Below, in pieces: positions 30,003 through 37,731 of a stretch of DNA of 64,000 nucleotides. Origin of the DNA: Myroides sp. JBRI-B21084 (GTDB taxonomy: Bacteria > Bacteroidota > Bacteroidia > Flavobacteriales > Flavobacteriaceae). A program made the position numbers and the translations under genes. The notes below the pieces were generated by a model that saw only the letters and a program-made list of their open reading frames with translations, searched no databases and was not told where the DNA came from. Every line of letters starts with the position of its first letter. Positions within the stretch are counted from its first letter, which is position 1. The stretch lies in the NCBI RefSeq assembly GCF_030545015.1, contig NZ_CP120653.1, forward strand, positions 1,922,001-1,986,000, written 5' to 3'.

Positions 30003-30482
30003 TTAAATTTTTACAAAGGTTAACTTAACTGTACCGCCTTCCAAAACAGGTATAAATTTTTCGTAATCAGGGAATTGTGTTTTAATAATTGGTATGTAAG
30101 CCGTAACTTCGCTTTCAATTACCATAGAAGTTTCGGTTTGCGAAACAATTGTACCCGATATTTGGTTGCCTAATACATTTAATTGTACATTATTACCTGT
30201 TTGTACAAAAGCATTTTGGTATTCAGTTATTTTACAATCACCAGTTTCATGACGGTAAAAAATAGAACTGTTATTGGCTTTAAATTCTAAATAATCTTTT
30301 GGACACGTTTCAGAGTGTGGATATTCTAAGTTATACAAAGTTATAACTTTTATAAGTTCAAGGGTTGTTGGTTCCCATTTACCTTCTTTAGTATTTGCAG
30401 GTGTATCGTCTTTTTCGTCAGATCCGCAAGCTGCAAAAAGTAAAGCACTTGCAGCAAAAAATAGGAAAAGAATTTTTTTCAT
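30003..30482 (-). CDS. Lipoprotein, lipocalin-like
   Basis: A 159-residue lipoprotein with a signal ending LFAAC (Cys19) followed by an acidic GSDEKDD stretch, as in Bacteroidota surface-exposed lipoproteins. The mature part opens with KEGKWEPTTLEL and shows alternating beta-strand character (NNSSIFYRHETGDCKITEYQN), which resembles the small lipocalin-like family of Bacteroidota. Function unknown. Between gltX and the SPFH gene, all leftward, but flanked by terminators on both sides. Confidence 0.75.
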   Translation of the reverse strand: MKKILFLFFAASALLFAACGSDEKDDTPANTKEGKWEPTTLELIKVITLYNLEYPHSETCPKDYLEFKANNSSIFYRHETGDCKITEYQNAFVQTGNNVQLNVLGNQISGTIVSQTETSMVIESEVTAYIPIIKTQFPDYEKFIPVLEGGTVKLTFVKI

Positions 30483-30521
30483 AATTTATTGAGTTATAAT
30501 AAGATAGCTAATGTAATAAAA

Positions 30522-30548
30522 AAATCCCATTTTTAGGGAATGGGATTT
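30522..30548 (-). terminator. Terminator of gltX
   Basis: Stem AAATCCCATT (leftward reading) with AATGGGATTT, 10 bp, followed by a T run; it lies 120 bp after the gltX stop. Confidence 0.8.
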
Positions 30549-30667
30549 AGAAAAATTTAGAAAAAAATTGTTGTTGTTGATATGAAAAAAATATCATAAT
30601 GTAATTAACACTTGGGCAATAGTTAATCACATTTCAAAAGTAATACTTTTTTTTACACTTCAAAATA

Positions 30668-32200
30668 TTAATTTGTTAAAATTTGATTTTTTTTAAAAAA
30701 ACCAATGGCGTGCTGTAAACGATTAATGGTTTCTTGTTTGCCTAAAACCTCAATAATTTCAAATAAATCAGGTCCTTTCATAGATCCAACCATTGAAATT
30801 CTAAGGGGTTGCATAATTTTACCCATACCTAATTCATTTTCTTGAATCCAGGTTTTTAGAATATTTTCTAGTTGTTTAGCTTCAAAAATTTCTACCGAAT
30901 TAATTACATCAATTACTTGGTGCATTAAAGTTGTGGTTTCTTCTTTCCAGTTTTTTGATGCTTTTTCGTCGTAAGTTTGTGGAGCTTCAAAGAAATAATC
31001 ACATAAATCATACAAATCAGTTGTTAAATTAGCGCGGTCTTTAATTAAAGCAATTACTTTTGATAAAGTTTCGCTGTTAACATTTAATTGTTTTTGTTGT
31101 AAAGTTTGATTTAAGTAAGGTGCTAAATCGATGTTTGATTTGTTGATTAAATATTGGTGGTTAAACCATTTGTTTTTTTCAGGATCGAATTTAGCGCCCG
31201 ATTTATTTACACGATTTAAATCAAAAGATTCGATTAATTCGTTTAGTGAAAAAATTTCTTTATCTGTACCATCGTTCCATCCTAATAAAGCTAAAAAGTT
31301 TACAACAGCTTCTGGGAAAAAGCCTTGTTCGCGGTATCCCATTGATTTTTCACCTGATTCATTAATCCATTCTAACGGAAACACCGGAAAACCTAATTTA
31401 TCACCATCGCGTTTAGATAATTTACCATTGCCAACAGGTTTTAAAATTAGTGGTAAATGTGCAAATTCAGGAGCATCCCATCCAAAAGAACGATACAATA
31501 AAAAATGTAAAGGCAATGATGGCAACCATTCTTCGCCACGTATAACATGTGAAGTTTGTTGTAAATGATCGTCAACAATATTTGCTAAATGATACGTTGG
31601 CATACCATCGGACTTATACAATACTTTATCATCTAACAAAGAAGTATCAAAGCTTACATTGCCACGAATCATATCGTTAATAGTTAATTTTTCATCGATA
31701 GGCATTTTAAAACGAATTACGTAAGGATCTTTATTAAACAAGCGCGCTTCTAATTCATCATGCGTCATGTTTAGCGAAGTATTAAGTATTTCGCGTACGG
31801 TATGGTTATAAGTAAAGGTTTTACCGTTGGTTTCGGCATCTTTACGTAATGTATCTAATTCTTCGGCAGTATCAAAAGCATAATAAGCAAAGCCATTATG
31901 TACTAATTCTAAAGCGTATTGTTTGTATAAGTGTTTACGATCGCTTTGGCGGTATGGTCCAAATTTTTCGTTCACACCAATGGTTTCATCGGGTTGAATG
32001 CCTAACCATTGTAAAGCTTCAAAAATATATTGTTCTGCACCAGGCACAAATCTATTTTGGTCGGTATCTTCAATTCTAATATAAAAAACACCGTTATTTT
32101 TTTTTGCAAATAAATAATTAAATAAAGCCGTTCGTACACCACCAATGTGTAACGGACCGGTAGGGCTTGGGGCAAATCGCACGCGTACTGGTTTTGTCAT
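30668..32200 (-). CDS. gltX: Glutamyl-tRNA synthetase
   Basis: A 510-residue class I aminoacyl-tRNA synthetase that charges tRNA-Glu. The HIGH-type motif is in FAPSPTGPLHIGGVRTALFN (8-27) and the KMSKS-type motif is KLSKRDG. The middle block DMIRGNVSFD with YHLANIVDDHLQQTSHVIRGEEW is standard for GltX. Length fits the bacterial enzyme. It has its own promoter and terminator. Confidence 0.97.
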   Translation of the reverse strand: MTKPVRVRFAPSPTGPLHIGGVRTALFNYLFAKKNNGVFYIRIEDTDQNRFVPGAEQYIFEALQWLGIQPDETIGVNEKFGPYRQSDRKHLYKQYALELVHNGFAYYAFDTAEELDTLRKDAETNGKTFTYNHTVREILNTSLNMTHDELEARLFNKDPYVIRFKMPIDEKLTINDMIRGNVSFDTSLLDDKVLYKSDGMPTYHLANIVDDHLQQTSHVIRGEEWLPSLPLHFLLYRSFGWDAPEFAHLPLILKPVGNGKLSKRDGDKLGFPVFPLEWINESGEKSMGYREQGFFPEAVVNFLALLGWNDGTDKEIFSLNELIESFDLNRVNKSGAKFDPEKNKWFNHQYLINKSNIDLAPYLNQTLQQKQLNVNSETLSKVIALIKDRANLTTDLYDLCDYFFEAPQTYDEKASKNWKEETTTLMHQVIDVINSVEIFEAKQLENILKTWIQENELGMGKIMQPLRISMVGSMKGPDLFEIIEVLGKQETINRLQHAIGFFKKNQILTN

Positions 32201-32217
32201 CTTCTTTTTATTTTTGT

Positions 32218-32250
32218 CAAAGATAAAAAGTTGTTTGCGTAAATATTCAA
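32218..32250 (-). promoter_or_regulatory. Predicted promoter of gltX
   Basis: On the minus strand TTG (32250-32248), a 22-bp spacer and TATCTTTG (32225-32218) match the Bacteroidota consensus TTG-N17-23-TAnnTTTG, ending 17 bp before the gltX start. Confidence 0.65.
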
Positions 32251-32304
32251 TCTATTACCGATTTTATTAAGAATAATTTAAAATATTTTTATTTGAAATA
32301 AAAA

Positions 32305-32329
32305 GGCACGCAATTATAAACTGCGTGCC
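32305..32329 (-). terminator. Terminator of the ferritin-like operon
   Basis: Stem GGCACGCA with TGCGTGCC (8 bp) and a 9-nt loop, followed leftward by TTTTTATTT, after the stop of the 266-residue ferritin-like gene. Confidence 0.85.
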
Positions 32330-32372
32330 ATGCACTTAAAAAATAAAAATTATGAATAATTAGTTGTATTTT

Positions 32373-33173
32373 TTATACAATAAATAACGATGCAATTGTT
32401 GTTGCGTCTGATCCAGATAAAACCTCGTCAAAAGCTGCCGAACCAGCTTCGTTTCCAAAGAGCATTGATGTGTTAAAACCAGCTTGGTTTATATTATCTT
32501 CATTTGCGTAAACAGCATTTGTTGCAGCAGGCATGTTTCCGCCATTGTCTAATTCAATCCAGCCTTTGTTACCTCTCATTCTGCGTACTTGTGAAGCGTG
32601 TCTGGCTTCAACAGCATGTATTTGTAAGGCGGCTTGTAATATTTGTTGGTTTCCCATAACATTACCCGCTTGTCCTTTGTATGCGCGTACACCAGTGTCT
32701 TCAAAGGCTTGTGCTAGTATTAAAAATTGATTATAATCTGTAAAGGGATTAAAATTTCCGCCTGCAGTAAAATCGAAAGTTGGTTTAGCAATAGGAATTT
32801 CACCTAACGATGTTAATGCCGATTTTAAAAAAGCAACATGAGCTGTTTCGTGTTTAGAAATTTGCATAAAAACACTACGGTCGTTATTTGGTATTAAACC
32901 AGCAGCATCTAGCCCAATGCGGTAATATTCATCTTCTAAATATTCTAAAGTTAATGCTAATTGTAACGCATTTGATAAATTGCTTTTTGCAAAAGTTGTA
33001 CTGTTGTTTGCATTTGCTTTTGTAGTTAATAAACTACCTAATCCTAATGGAATTGCAGCCAATGCAGCTTTTTTACTAAAATTTGTAATGCCATTTAAAG
33101 CATCAAATCGTGAAGCTTTTTGAGAATAAAATTTATCATCGGAAAGCTTATCTAAAATTTGTAAAATATTCAT
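32373..33173 (-). CDS. Ferritin-like domain protein
   Basis: A 266-residue protein of the Ferritin_2 (desiccation-related) group. Ferritin-like helices carry the metal-ligand pattern: LALTLEYLEDEYYRIGL (Glu residues), ISKHETAHVAFLKSAL (ExxH), QAFEDTGVRAYKGQAG and IHAVEARHASQVRRMR (ExxxH). A hydrophobic stretch KKAALAAIPLGLGSLL near 33-48 may be an export signal or anchor. I use the ATG at 33173, 17 bp after the preceding gene; the longer reading from 33215 would overlap that gene. It is the last gene of fasciclin-ferritin-ferritin. These proteins are thought to bind iron or guard against oxidants; activity is not shown. Confidence 0.82.
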   Translation of the reverse strand: MNILQILDKLSDDKFYSQKASRFDALNGITNFSKKAALAAIPLGLGSLLTTKANANNSTTFAKSNLSNALQLALTLEYLEDEYYRIGLDAAGLIPNNDRSVFMQISKHETAHVAFLKSALTSLGEIPIAKPTFDFTAGGNFNPFTDYNQFLILAQAFEDTGVRAYKGQAGNVMGNQQILQAALQIHAVEARHASQVRRMRGNKGWIELDNGGNMPAATNAVYANEDNINQAGFNTSMLFGNEAGSAAFDEVLSGSDATTIASLFIV

Positions 33174-33190
33174 AACGCTGTAACTTTTAA

Positions 33191-33898
33191 TTATTGAATT
33201 CCTTGTTCCATCCAAGTAAAAGGTGTTTTAATAAAACTTGCTGCAACACCAACAATTTCTTTAGGTTCTTTAGCAAGGTCTAAACCGTTTGCATCGATCA
33301 CATCATCACCAGAAAAATCGGTTGATAATGGATTGATTAAATCTCTGATAGTAGAAGCATGACGCGCTTCAACCGATACAATTTTACCAGCAATTACAAG
33401 GTAATCGGGGTTAGATATGTATTTGCCAGCACCATTATAAGCTGCAACACCTGTATCTTCTAAAGCTTTAGCGGTTGCTAAAACTGAATTTCGATCGTTA
33501 AAATTTACATTTGGATATTGAAATTCTAACTTAGGCAACAAATTAGTTGTTGCAGCACCAATTGCGGCTTTAAAAAAGTCTCTATGAATAACTTCGTGGT
33601 GGTATAAATCGGTAAAAAGTTGTTTTTCTTTTGATGATATTCCGGCGTAAAAGTTGTTCACTACTTTAGTGTAAAAGTCGGCTTCTAATTGTTCTAAAGC
33701 ATATGCGTAATTTAAAATACCAACATCGCCTTTACCTAAATCAAACACGTTGTTTGTATTCATTACAGGATCATCATCGCAACCAACTAATGTAAGTGAA
33801 GCTAAAGCTAAAGTAACACCGCTTAGTTTTAAAAAATCTCTGCGATTGGTATCTAATGTGGTTTGTGCATTAGATACAGAAATAACTGCTTTTTTCAT
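33191..33898 (-). CDS. Ferritin-like domain lipoprotein with Tat-type signal
   Basis: A 235-residue protein, paralogous in fold to its downstream neighbour. The N-terminus has a twin-arginine motif (Arg19-Arg20 in NRRDFLKLSG), a hydrophobic stretch and a lipobox ending LVGC (Cys40), so it is probably folded in the cytoplasm and exported by Tat as a lipoprotein. Ferritin-like ligands appear in YALEQLEADFYTKVV, HHEVIHRDFFKAA (ExxH), KALEDTGVAAYNGAG and VEARHAST. Metal loading before export would explain the Tat route. Two tatA genes lie at 61.3-61.7 kb. It is 11 bp downstream of the fasciclin gene. Confidence 0.85.
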   Translation of the reverse strand: MKKAVISVSNAQTTLDTNRRDFLKLSGVTLALASLTLVGCDDDPVMNTNNVFDLGKGDVGILNYAYALEQLEADFYTKVVNNFYAGISSKEKQLFTDLYHHEVIHRDFFKAAIGAATTNLLPKLEFQYPNVNFNDRNSVLATAKALEDTGVAAYNGAGKYISNPDYLVIAGKIVSVEARHASTIRDLINPLSTDFSGDDVIDANGLDLAKEPKEIVGVAASFIKTPFTWMEQGIQ

Positions 33899-33909
33899 AA
33901 TACTAAATT

Positions 33910-34473
33910 TTATGGCATTAAAACTGTGTCTATAACATGTATAACGCCGTTAGATTGATTAACATTTGCAATTGTAACTTTGGCATTGTTGCCTTTAACA
34001 TCGGTAGCATAAAGGTTTTTACCTTTTGTCCAAAAAGTTAATGGTGCACCTGCAACAGTTGTCATGGTAACTTTACCATTATTAGCTTTAACAGCTTCCC
34101 ATACTTTTTCTGCGCTGTAATTACCAGCAAGTACATGGTATGTAAGTATTTGTGTTAAAATAGCTTTGTTTTCTGGCTTTAAAACATGATCAATTGTACC
34201 TTTAGGTAATTTAGCAAAAGCTTTATCAGTTGGTGCAAAAACGGTGAACGGACCTTTAGATTGTAATGTTTCAACCAAACCTGCTGCTTTTACTGCAGCA
34301 ACTAATGTTTTGTGATCGTTTGAATTTACCGCATTTTCAATAATGTTTTTAGAAGGATACATTGGGGCACCACCTACCATTACTGTTTTTTCGTTCATTT
34401 TTTGTGCGGTTGCGTTAAAAGTACATGTTAAAGCTGCTAAAACAAATACTGCAATTGTAGTTTTAATTTTCAT
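33910..34473 (-). CDS. Fasciclin (FAS1) domain secreted protein
   Basis: A 187-residue exported protein with a signal peptide (1-23, ending NATAQ) and one FAS1 domain (about 42-185). The two conserved blocks are present: KGPFTVFAPTDKAFAKLPKG (H1) and NGVIHVIDTVLMP (H2), with the intervening LTYHVLAGNYSAEKV. FAS1 proteins act in adhesion or as envelope components. It is the first gene of the fasciclin-ferritin-ferritin operon and has an ECF-type promoter block 37 bp upstream that is shared with msrB. Confidence 0.92.
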   Translation of the reverse strand: MKIKTTIAVFVLAALTCTFNATAQKMNEKTVMVGGAPMYPSKNIIENAVNSNDHKTLVAAVKAAGLVETLQSKGPFTVFAPTDKAFAKLPKGTIDHVLKPENKAILTQILTYHVLAGNYSAEKVWEAVKANNGKVTMTTVAGAPLTFWTKGKNLYATDVKGNNAKVTIANVNQSNGVIHVIDTVLMP

Positions 34474-34510
34474 TTCTATTTTATTTTTTGTTAATAATTT
34501 GTTTGTATAA

Positions 34511-34539
34511 TTATTTACGAGTTAATTTTTTGTTTGGAT
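34511..34539 (-). promoter_or_regulatory. Predicted ECF-sigma promoter of the fasciclin-ferritin operon
   Basis: Minus-strand block ATCCAAAC (34539-34532), 12-bp spacer, CGTAAATAA (34519-34511). The msrB upstream region has the same two blocks at the same spacing. A CGT-containing -10 element is typical of ECF sigma factor promoters. Confidence 0.7.
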
Positions 34540-34571
34540 TTTATAATTGTGATTTTTTTTAAAAAAGTTTT

Positions 34572-35084
34572 TTAATTAGTTAAAGGTTCAAACTGTAAAC
34601 AAATAGAATTCATGCAAAAACGTTTACCAGTAGGCAAAGGACCATCATTAAAAATATGACCTAAATGCGATTCACATCTAGCACAAAGTACTTCGGTACG
34701 TTCCATATCATATGAAAAATCTTTTCTATAGTGTACACTATTTGCACGTACAGGTTCGTAAAAAGATGGCCAACCACATGTTGAAGCAAATTTTGCTGTT
34801 GAAAAAAATAAAGCATTGCCACAAACAGCACAATAGTAAACACCTTTTTTGTTGTGTTTGTAATATTTTCCTGTAAAGGCACGTTCTGTTGCACCTTCAC
34901 GTGCCACTTGATACAATGGTTTTGAAAGAATTTTTTTCCATTCTGTATTTGATACGTTTAAAACGTTAACAGCTGTACGCGAATAATATGGATTTGCTTT
35001 TTTATAAAGTTGCTCTTGTGCAAAACCACTTTGTAACGTTAAAAATATAATTGCGTAAATAATTTTATGAAAATGCTTTTGCAT
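34572..35084 (-). CDS. msrB: Secreted peptide-methionine (R)-S-oxide reductase
   Basis: A 170-residue MsrB that reduces the R form of methionine sulfoxide in proteins. A signal peptide (about 1-22) places it in the periplasm. Zinc-binding Cys pairs are Cys85/Cys88 (CAVCG) and Cys134/Cys137 (CARCE); the catalytic Cys157 is in GKRFCMNS, and STCGWPSFYEP (101-111) and ESHLGHIFNDGP (138-149) are family hallmarks. Cys103 may be the resolving residue. It is transcribed away from the ECF sigma gene and shares the promoter block found before the fasciclin gene, so it is a probable member of an envelope oxidative-stress regulon. Confidence 0.94.
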   Translation of the reverse strand: MQKHFHKIIYAIIFLTLQSGFAQEQLYKKANPYYSRTAVNVLNVSNTEWKKILSKPLYQVAREGATERAFTGKYYKHNKKGVYYCAVCGNALFFSTAKFASTCGWPSFYEPVRANSVHYRKDFSYDMERTEVLCARCESHLGHIFNDGPLPTGKRFCMNSICLQFEPLTN

Positions 35085-35108
35085 AATTATTTGGCTTTAA
35101 TTGTTTAA

Positions 35109-35137
35109 TTATTTACGATTTAATTTTTAGTTTGGAT
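35109..35137 (-). promoter_or_regulatory. Predicted ECF-sigma promoter of msrB
   Basis: Minus-strand ATCCAAAC (35137-35130), 12-bp spacer, CGTAAATAA (35117-35109), 24 bp before the msrB start. The block and much of the spacer are identical to the sequence before the fasciclin gene. Confidence 0.7.
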
Positions 35138-35175
35138 GTTTCGTATCGTTTTAAATTGACTATTTTTGAAAAAAA

Positions 35176-35727
35176 ATTACGTTTATTAAAGCTATTTATA
35201 CAGAAGAAGATCTTATCGTTTTATTAAAACAAAAAAACGAAACGGCATTTAATTACTTATACGACCACTACAGCGGTGCTTTGTATGGAGTAATTTTGCG
35301 CATTGTATTATCAAAAGAATATACCGAAGAAATTATACAAGATGTATTTGTGAAAATTTGGAACAGTATTGATCAATACAACAATTCTAAAGGGCGTTTA
35401 TACACCTGGATGATTAATATTGCGCGCCACACTGCAATTGATTATTTAAAATCGAAATCATTTCAAAACCATTTAAAAAACCAACCGGTTACAGATGTCG
35501 TATATGCTATTAAAGAGGAAGTTACTAGTAAGCAAACCGATTTTATTGGATTTGATAAAGTTTTAGATAAATTAGATGACGAAAAAAAGCAATTAATTGT
35601 TTTGGCTTATTACCAAGGTTTTACACAGGTTGAAATTTCTGAAAAATTAAAAATACCCTTAGGTACCGTAAAAACAAAAATTAGAAATGCCCTGTTAACA
35701 TTAAAAGATTTACTTAAAGAATATTAA
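35176..35727 (+). CDS. ECF sigma factor, start codon non-canonical
   Basis: About 183 residues of an extracytoplasmic-function sigma-70 factor. Region 2 is in NETAFNYLYDHYSGALYG through EEIIQDVFVKIW and YTWMINIARHTAIDYLKS; region 4 is in LDDEKKQLIVLAYYQGFTQV and EISEKLKIPLGTVKTKIRNA. The sigma-2 homology extends upstream of the only in-frame TTG (35281) to a stop codon at 35167, and between them there is no ATG, GTG or TTG. ATT at 35176 (or 35185, 35194) is the best start. TATTTTTG at 35161-35168 could be a -7 element, which would make the mRNA almost leaderless. An anti-sigma gene follows 4 bp downstream, and both msrB and the fasciclin operon carry ECF-type promoters. Confidence 0.85.
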   Translation: MTFIKAIYTEEDLIVLLKQKNETAFNYLYDHYSGALYGVILRIVLSKEYTEEIIQDVFVKIWNSIDQYNNSKGRLYTWMINIARHTAIDYLKSKSFQNHLKNQPVTDVVYAIKEEVTSKQTDFIGFDKVLDKLDDEKKQLIVLAYYQGFTQVEISEKLKIPLGTVKTKIRNALLTLKDLLKEY

Positions 35728-35731
35728 TATT

Positions 35732-36538
35732 TTGAATACAAAAGAATACATATCGTCTGGAATTATAGAATCATATATTCTTGGTAATGCAACAAAAGAA
35801 GAAGCAGCTATTTTGGAATGTGTTATGAAGAATAATGAAGAGGTAAGGCTTGCTTTTGATGAAATTCAAAAAACGCTTGAAGATTTTACAACTTTACAAG
35901 CCATTACTCCACCTAGCGATTTAAAAGGAAAAATTTGGCAAAAGTTACAACAACAAAATACAAACGAAATTACGTTACCAAAAAACCAAACAGCTAATAG
36001 TCAAACAACTAAAATAGCGGAAAAACCAATTATTGATTTAGTAGTAAAAAAATGGGTAGCAGCCGCATCGGTTTTATTGCTAATAAGTTTAGGAACTAAC
36101 TTTTTTTGGTATCAGTTTAAAAAACAGCAGCAAAATCAAATTAATAATTTAAATGTACAGCTTACATTACAAACAAATGCGTATAAGCAAATTGAAAATA
36201 AATGGAACTTAGTTTCAAACCCAAATATGCAAACAATTGTTTTAAATGGTGTAGAAAAATACCCTACTGCTAAGGCAATGGTATTTTGGAATAAAACAAC
36301 AAAAGAAGTTTATTTACACGCTGTAAGTTTGCCGCAACCACCAAAAGGCATGCAATATCAATTATGGGCTATAGTAAATGGTAAACCCGTAAGTGCAGGT
36401 TTATATGCACAAAAAAACGATGCTAAAACTGTACTAGCTACCATAAATAATGCAGAAAACTTTGCAATAACTTTAGAAAAAGCTGGCGGTGCAAACTCAC
36501 CTACCCTTGAAAACATGTATGTTATAGGAAAAGTTTAG
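35732..36538 (+). CDS. RskA-like anti-sigma factor
   Basis: A 268-residue membrane protein that probably holds the preceding ECF sigma factor inactive. The N-terminal cytoplasmic part has the helical SSGIIESYILGNATKEE segment typical of Bacteroidota anti-sigma-K factors; a membrane helix lies at about 108-127; the extracytoplasmic RskA domain (about 165-268) has KGMQYQLWAIVNGKPVSAGL and FAITLEKAGGANSPT. The start is TTG at 35732, 4 bp after the sigma stop, so translational coupling is likely. A bidirectional terminator follows. Confidence 0.9.
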   Translation: MNTKEYISSGIIESYILGNATKEEAAILECVMKNNEEVRLAFDEIQKTLEDFTTLQAITPPSDLKGKIWQKLQQQNTNEITLPKNQTANSQTTKIAEKPIIDLVVKKWVAAASVLLLISLGTNFFWYQFKKQQQNQINNLNVQLTLQTNAYKQIENKWNLVSNPNMQTIVLNGVEKYPTAKAMVFWNKTTKEVYLHAVSLPQPPKGMQYQLWAIVNGKPVSAGLYAQKNDAKTVLATINNAENFAITLEKAGGANSPTLENMYVIGKV

Positions 36539-36561
36539 GTATTATTTTAATTTAAAAATAA

Positions 36562-36593
36562 AAAATAACACTGCTTTAAAGCAGTGTTATTTT
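36562..36593. terminator. Bidirectional terminator between convergent genes
   Basis: A perfect 16-bp palindromic stem (36562-36577 with 36578-36593) with A and T flanks; it overlaps the 3' end of the leftward 83-residue gene. Confidence 0.9.
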
Positions 36594-36838
36594 CTTTTTA
36601 TGAATTTATTAATCATAAAATTCATTAAAGTTGATAAAACAAAAGTTTTAATTTCTTTAGAATGACTTAAATTAGAACCTAAAGTTAGCAAACCACCTTT
36701 TATAAAATTGGCTGGTGTAAAAAATTGCGAAATATCATCGGCATTTTTACTTAATTTTCTAAAGCTAATTTCGCGCTCAAGTTTACGAATTTCAAGCTCT
36801 TTATCAATTTCTTCGTATGATGTGTAGACTGTTTTCAT
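36587..36838 (-). CDS. Small conserved protein (DUF6327-like)
   Basis: An 83-residue protein with a charged N-terminal helix (EEIDKELEIRKLEREISFRK), a middle part with FTPANFIKGGLLTLGS and a basic end. It resembles the small Flavobacteriaceae proteins found as the last gene after YtxH and holin-X genes; I name the DUF from memory and with moderate confidence. Function unknown. It is 5 bp downstream of the holin-X-like gene and ends in the shared terminator. Confidence 0.7.
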   Translation of the reverse strand: MKTVYTSYEEIDKELEIRKLEREISFRKLSKNADDISQFFTPANFIKGGLLTLGSNLSHSKEIKTFVLSTLMNFMINKFIKRK

Positions 36839-36843
36839 TTTAA

Positions 36844-37197
36844 TTAATCAAAAAATATTTTAGAAAACTTTTTAAGAATTGGAATGTCTATTAAACTTTT
36901 TCTAACACTGTACAAAACAATAGAAATTACAATATAAAAAGCGCCTACAATTAAAAAGCCAAATGTTATGCTTTGTAACGCATTACCAATTGCAAAAGCG
37001 GCAGCAAATGATAGAAAAAATAACGATAAAACAGCAAATAAACTTAATGCAAAAATTTTTAATATAAAGCTGGTAGTTTTGGTTGCAATTTTAAATCCAA
37101 GTAAAGTGTAATAATCTACATTGGCATCTAAAAAAGTTTTAGCTTCAGACTTTAAATTATCAAGATTATTTTTTAGTTCTTCATCCAAAGCAGTCAA
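36844..37197 (-). CDS. Holin-X (DUF1469)-like membrane protein
   Basis: A 117-residue protein with two membrane helices (about 46-68 and 75-100) after an amphipathic N-terminus. It fits the small phage_holin_3_6/DUF1469 family, widespread outside phages, and pairs with YtxH proteins in stress-linked operons. There is no phage gene nearby, so it is unlikely to be a real holin. Its ATG follows the YtxH stop with no gap. Confidence 0.75.
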   Translation of the reverse strand: MTALDEELKNNLDNLKSEAKTFLDANVDYYTLLGFKIATKTTSFILKIFALSLFAVLSLFFLSFAAAFAIGNALQSITFGFLIVGAFYIVISIVLYSVRKSLIDIPILKKFSKIFFD

Positions 37198-37578
37198 TTA
37201 TTTAAGTTCAGTTTTAATAATATCTGCTGTTTTGTTAGTTGCTTCTTTAGCTTTGTCAACACCATTTGCAGCCTGACTTTTTAATTCGGCTAATTTGCGC
37301 TCTAAGCTAGCAATAACATCTTCTTTTTTATCATCGGCTTTATGTACCAATCCATCAATTGTAGCTTCAAAATTTGCTTTTTTTGATGAAATTAAGCTTT
37401 TAACCTGATTTTTTAAATCGTCCATTTTAGAATTCAAATCATCGGCACCAGATTTAAACCCATCTGAAAGTTTTTTTCTTGTTTTTTGCCCTTGATCTGG
37501 TGCTAATAAAACTCCTGCAATTGCACCTACAGCTGCACCTGCCAAAATTGCTACTAATGTATTCCCAGTTTTTCCCAT
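37198..37578 (-). CDS. YtxH-domain protein
   Basis: A 126-residue protein with the YtxH N-terminus: a glycine/alanine-rich membrane helix (about 6-25, LVAILAGAAVGAIAGVLLAP) then DQGQKTRKKL, followed by a long charged coiled coil. YtxH proteins are small general-stress proteins of unknown activity. It is first of a three-gene leftward operon with the holin-X-like and DUF6327-like genes. Confidence 0.85.
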   Translation of the reverse strand: MGKTGNTLVAILAGAAVGAIAGVLLAPDQGQKTRKKLSDGFKSGADDLNSKMDDLKNQVKSLISSKKANFEATIDGLVHKADDKKEDVIASLERKLAELKSQAANGVDKAKEATNKTADIIKTELK

Positions 37579-37731
37579 AATAATTTGATATTTAAGGTTA
37601 GTATAATCAACCTAAAGATACATATTAAATTGCAGTTATGTGTTAATAACCGGTTAAAATTTAATAGTAAGTAGTTTAATATCCCCAAAAAATCTATTTA
37701 TATTTGCTTTTCAACATTTTACACTTTACAC

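Noticed and set aside
36844..37197. Prophage signal from a holin-like gene
   Set aside because: No other phage genes are present; DUF1469 proteins paired with YtxH are ordinary chromosomal stress genes.
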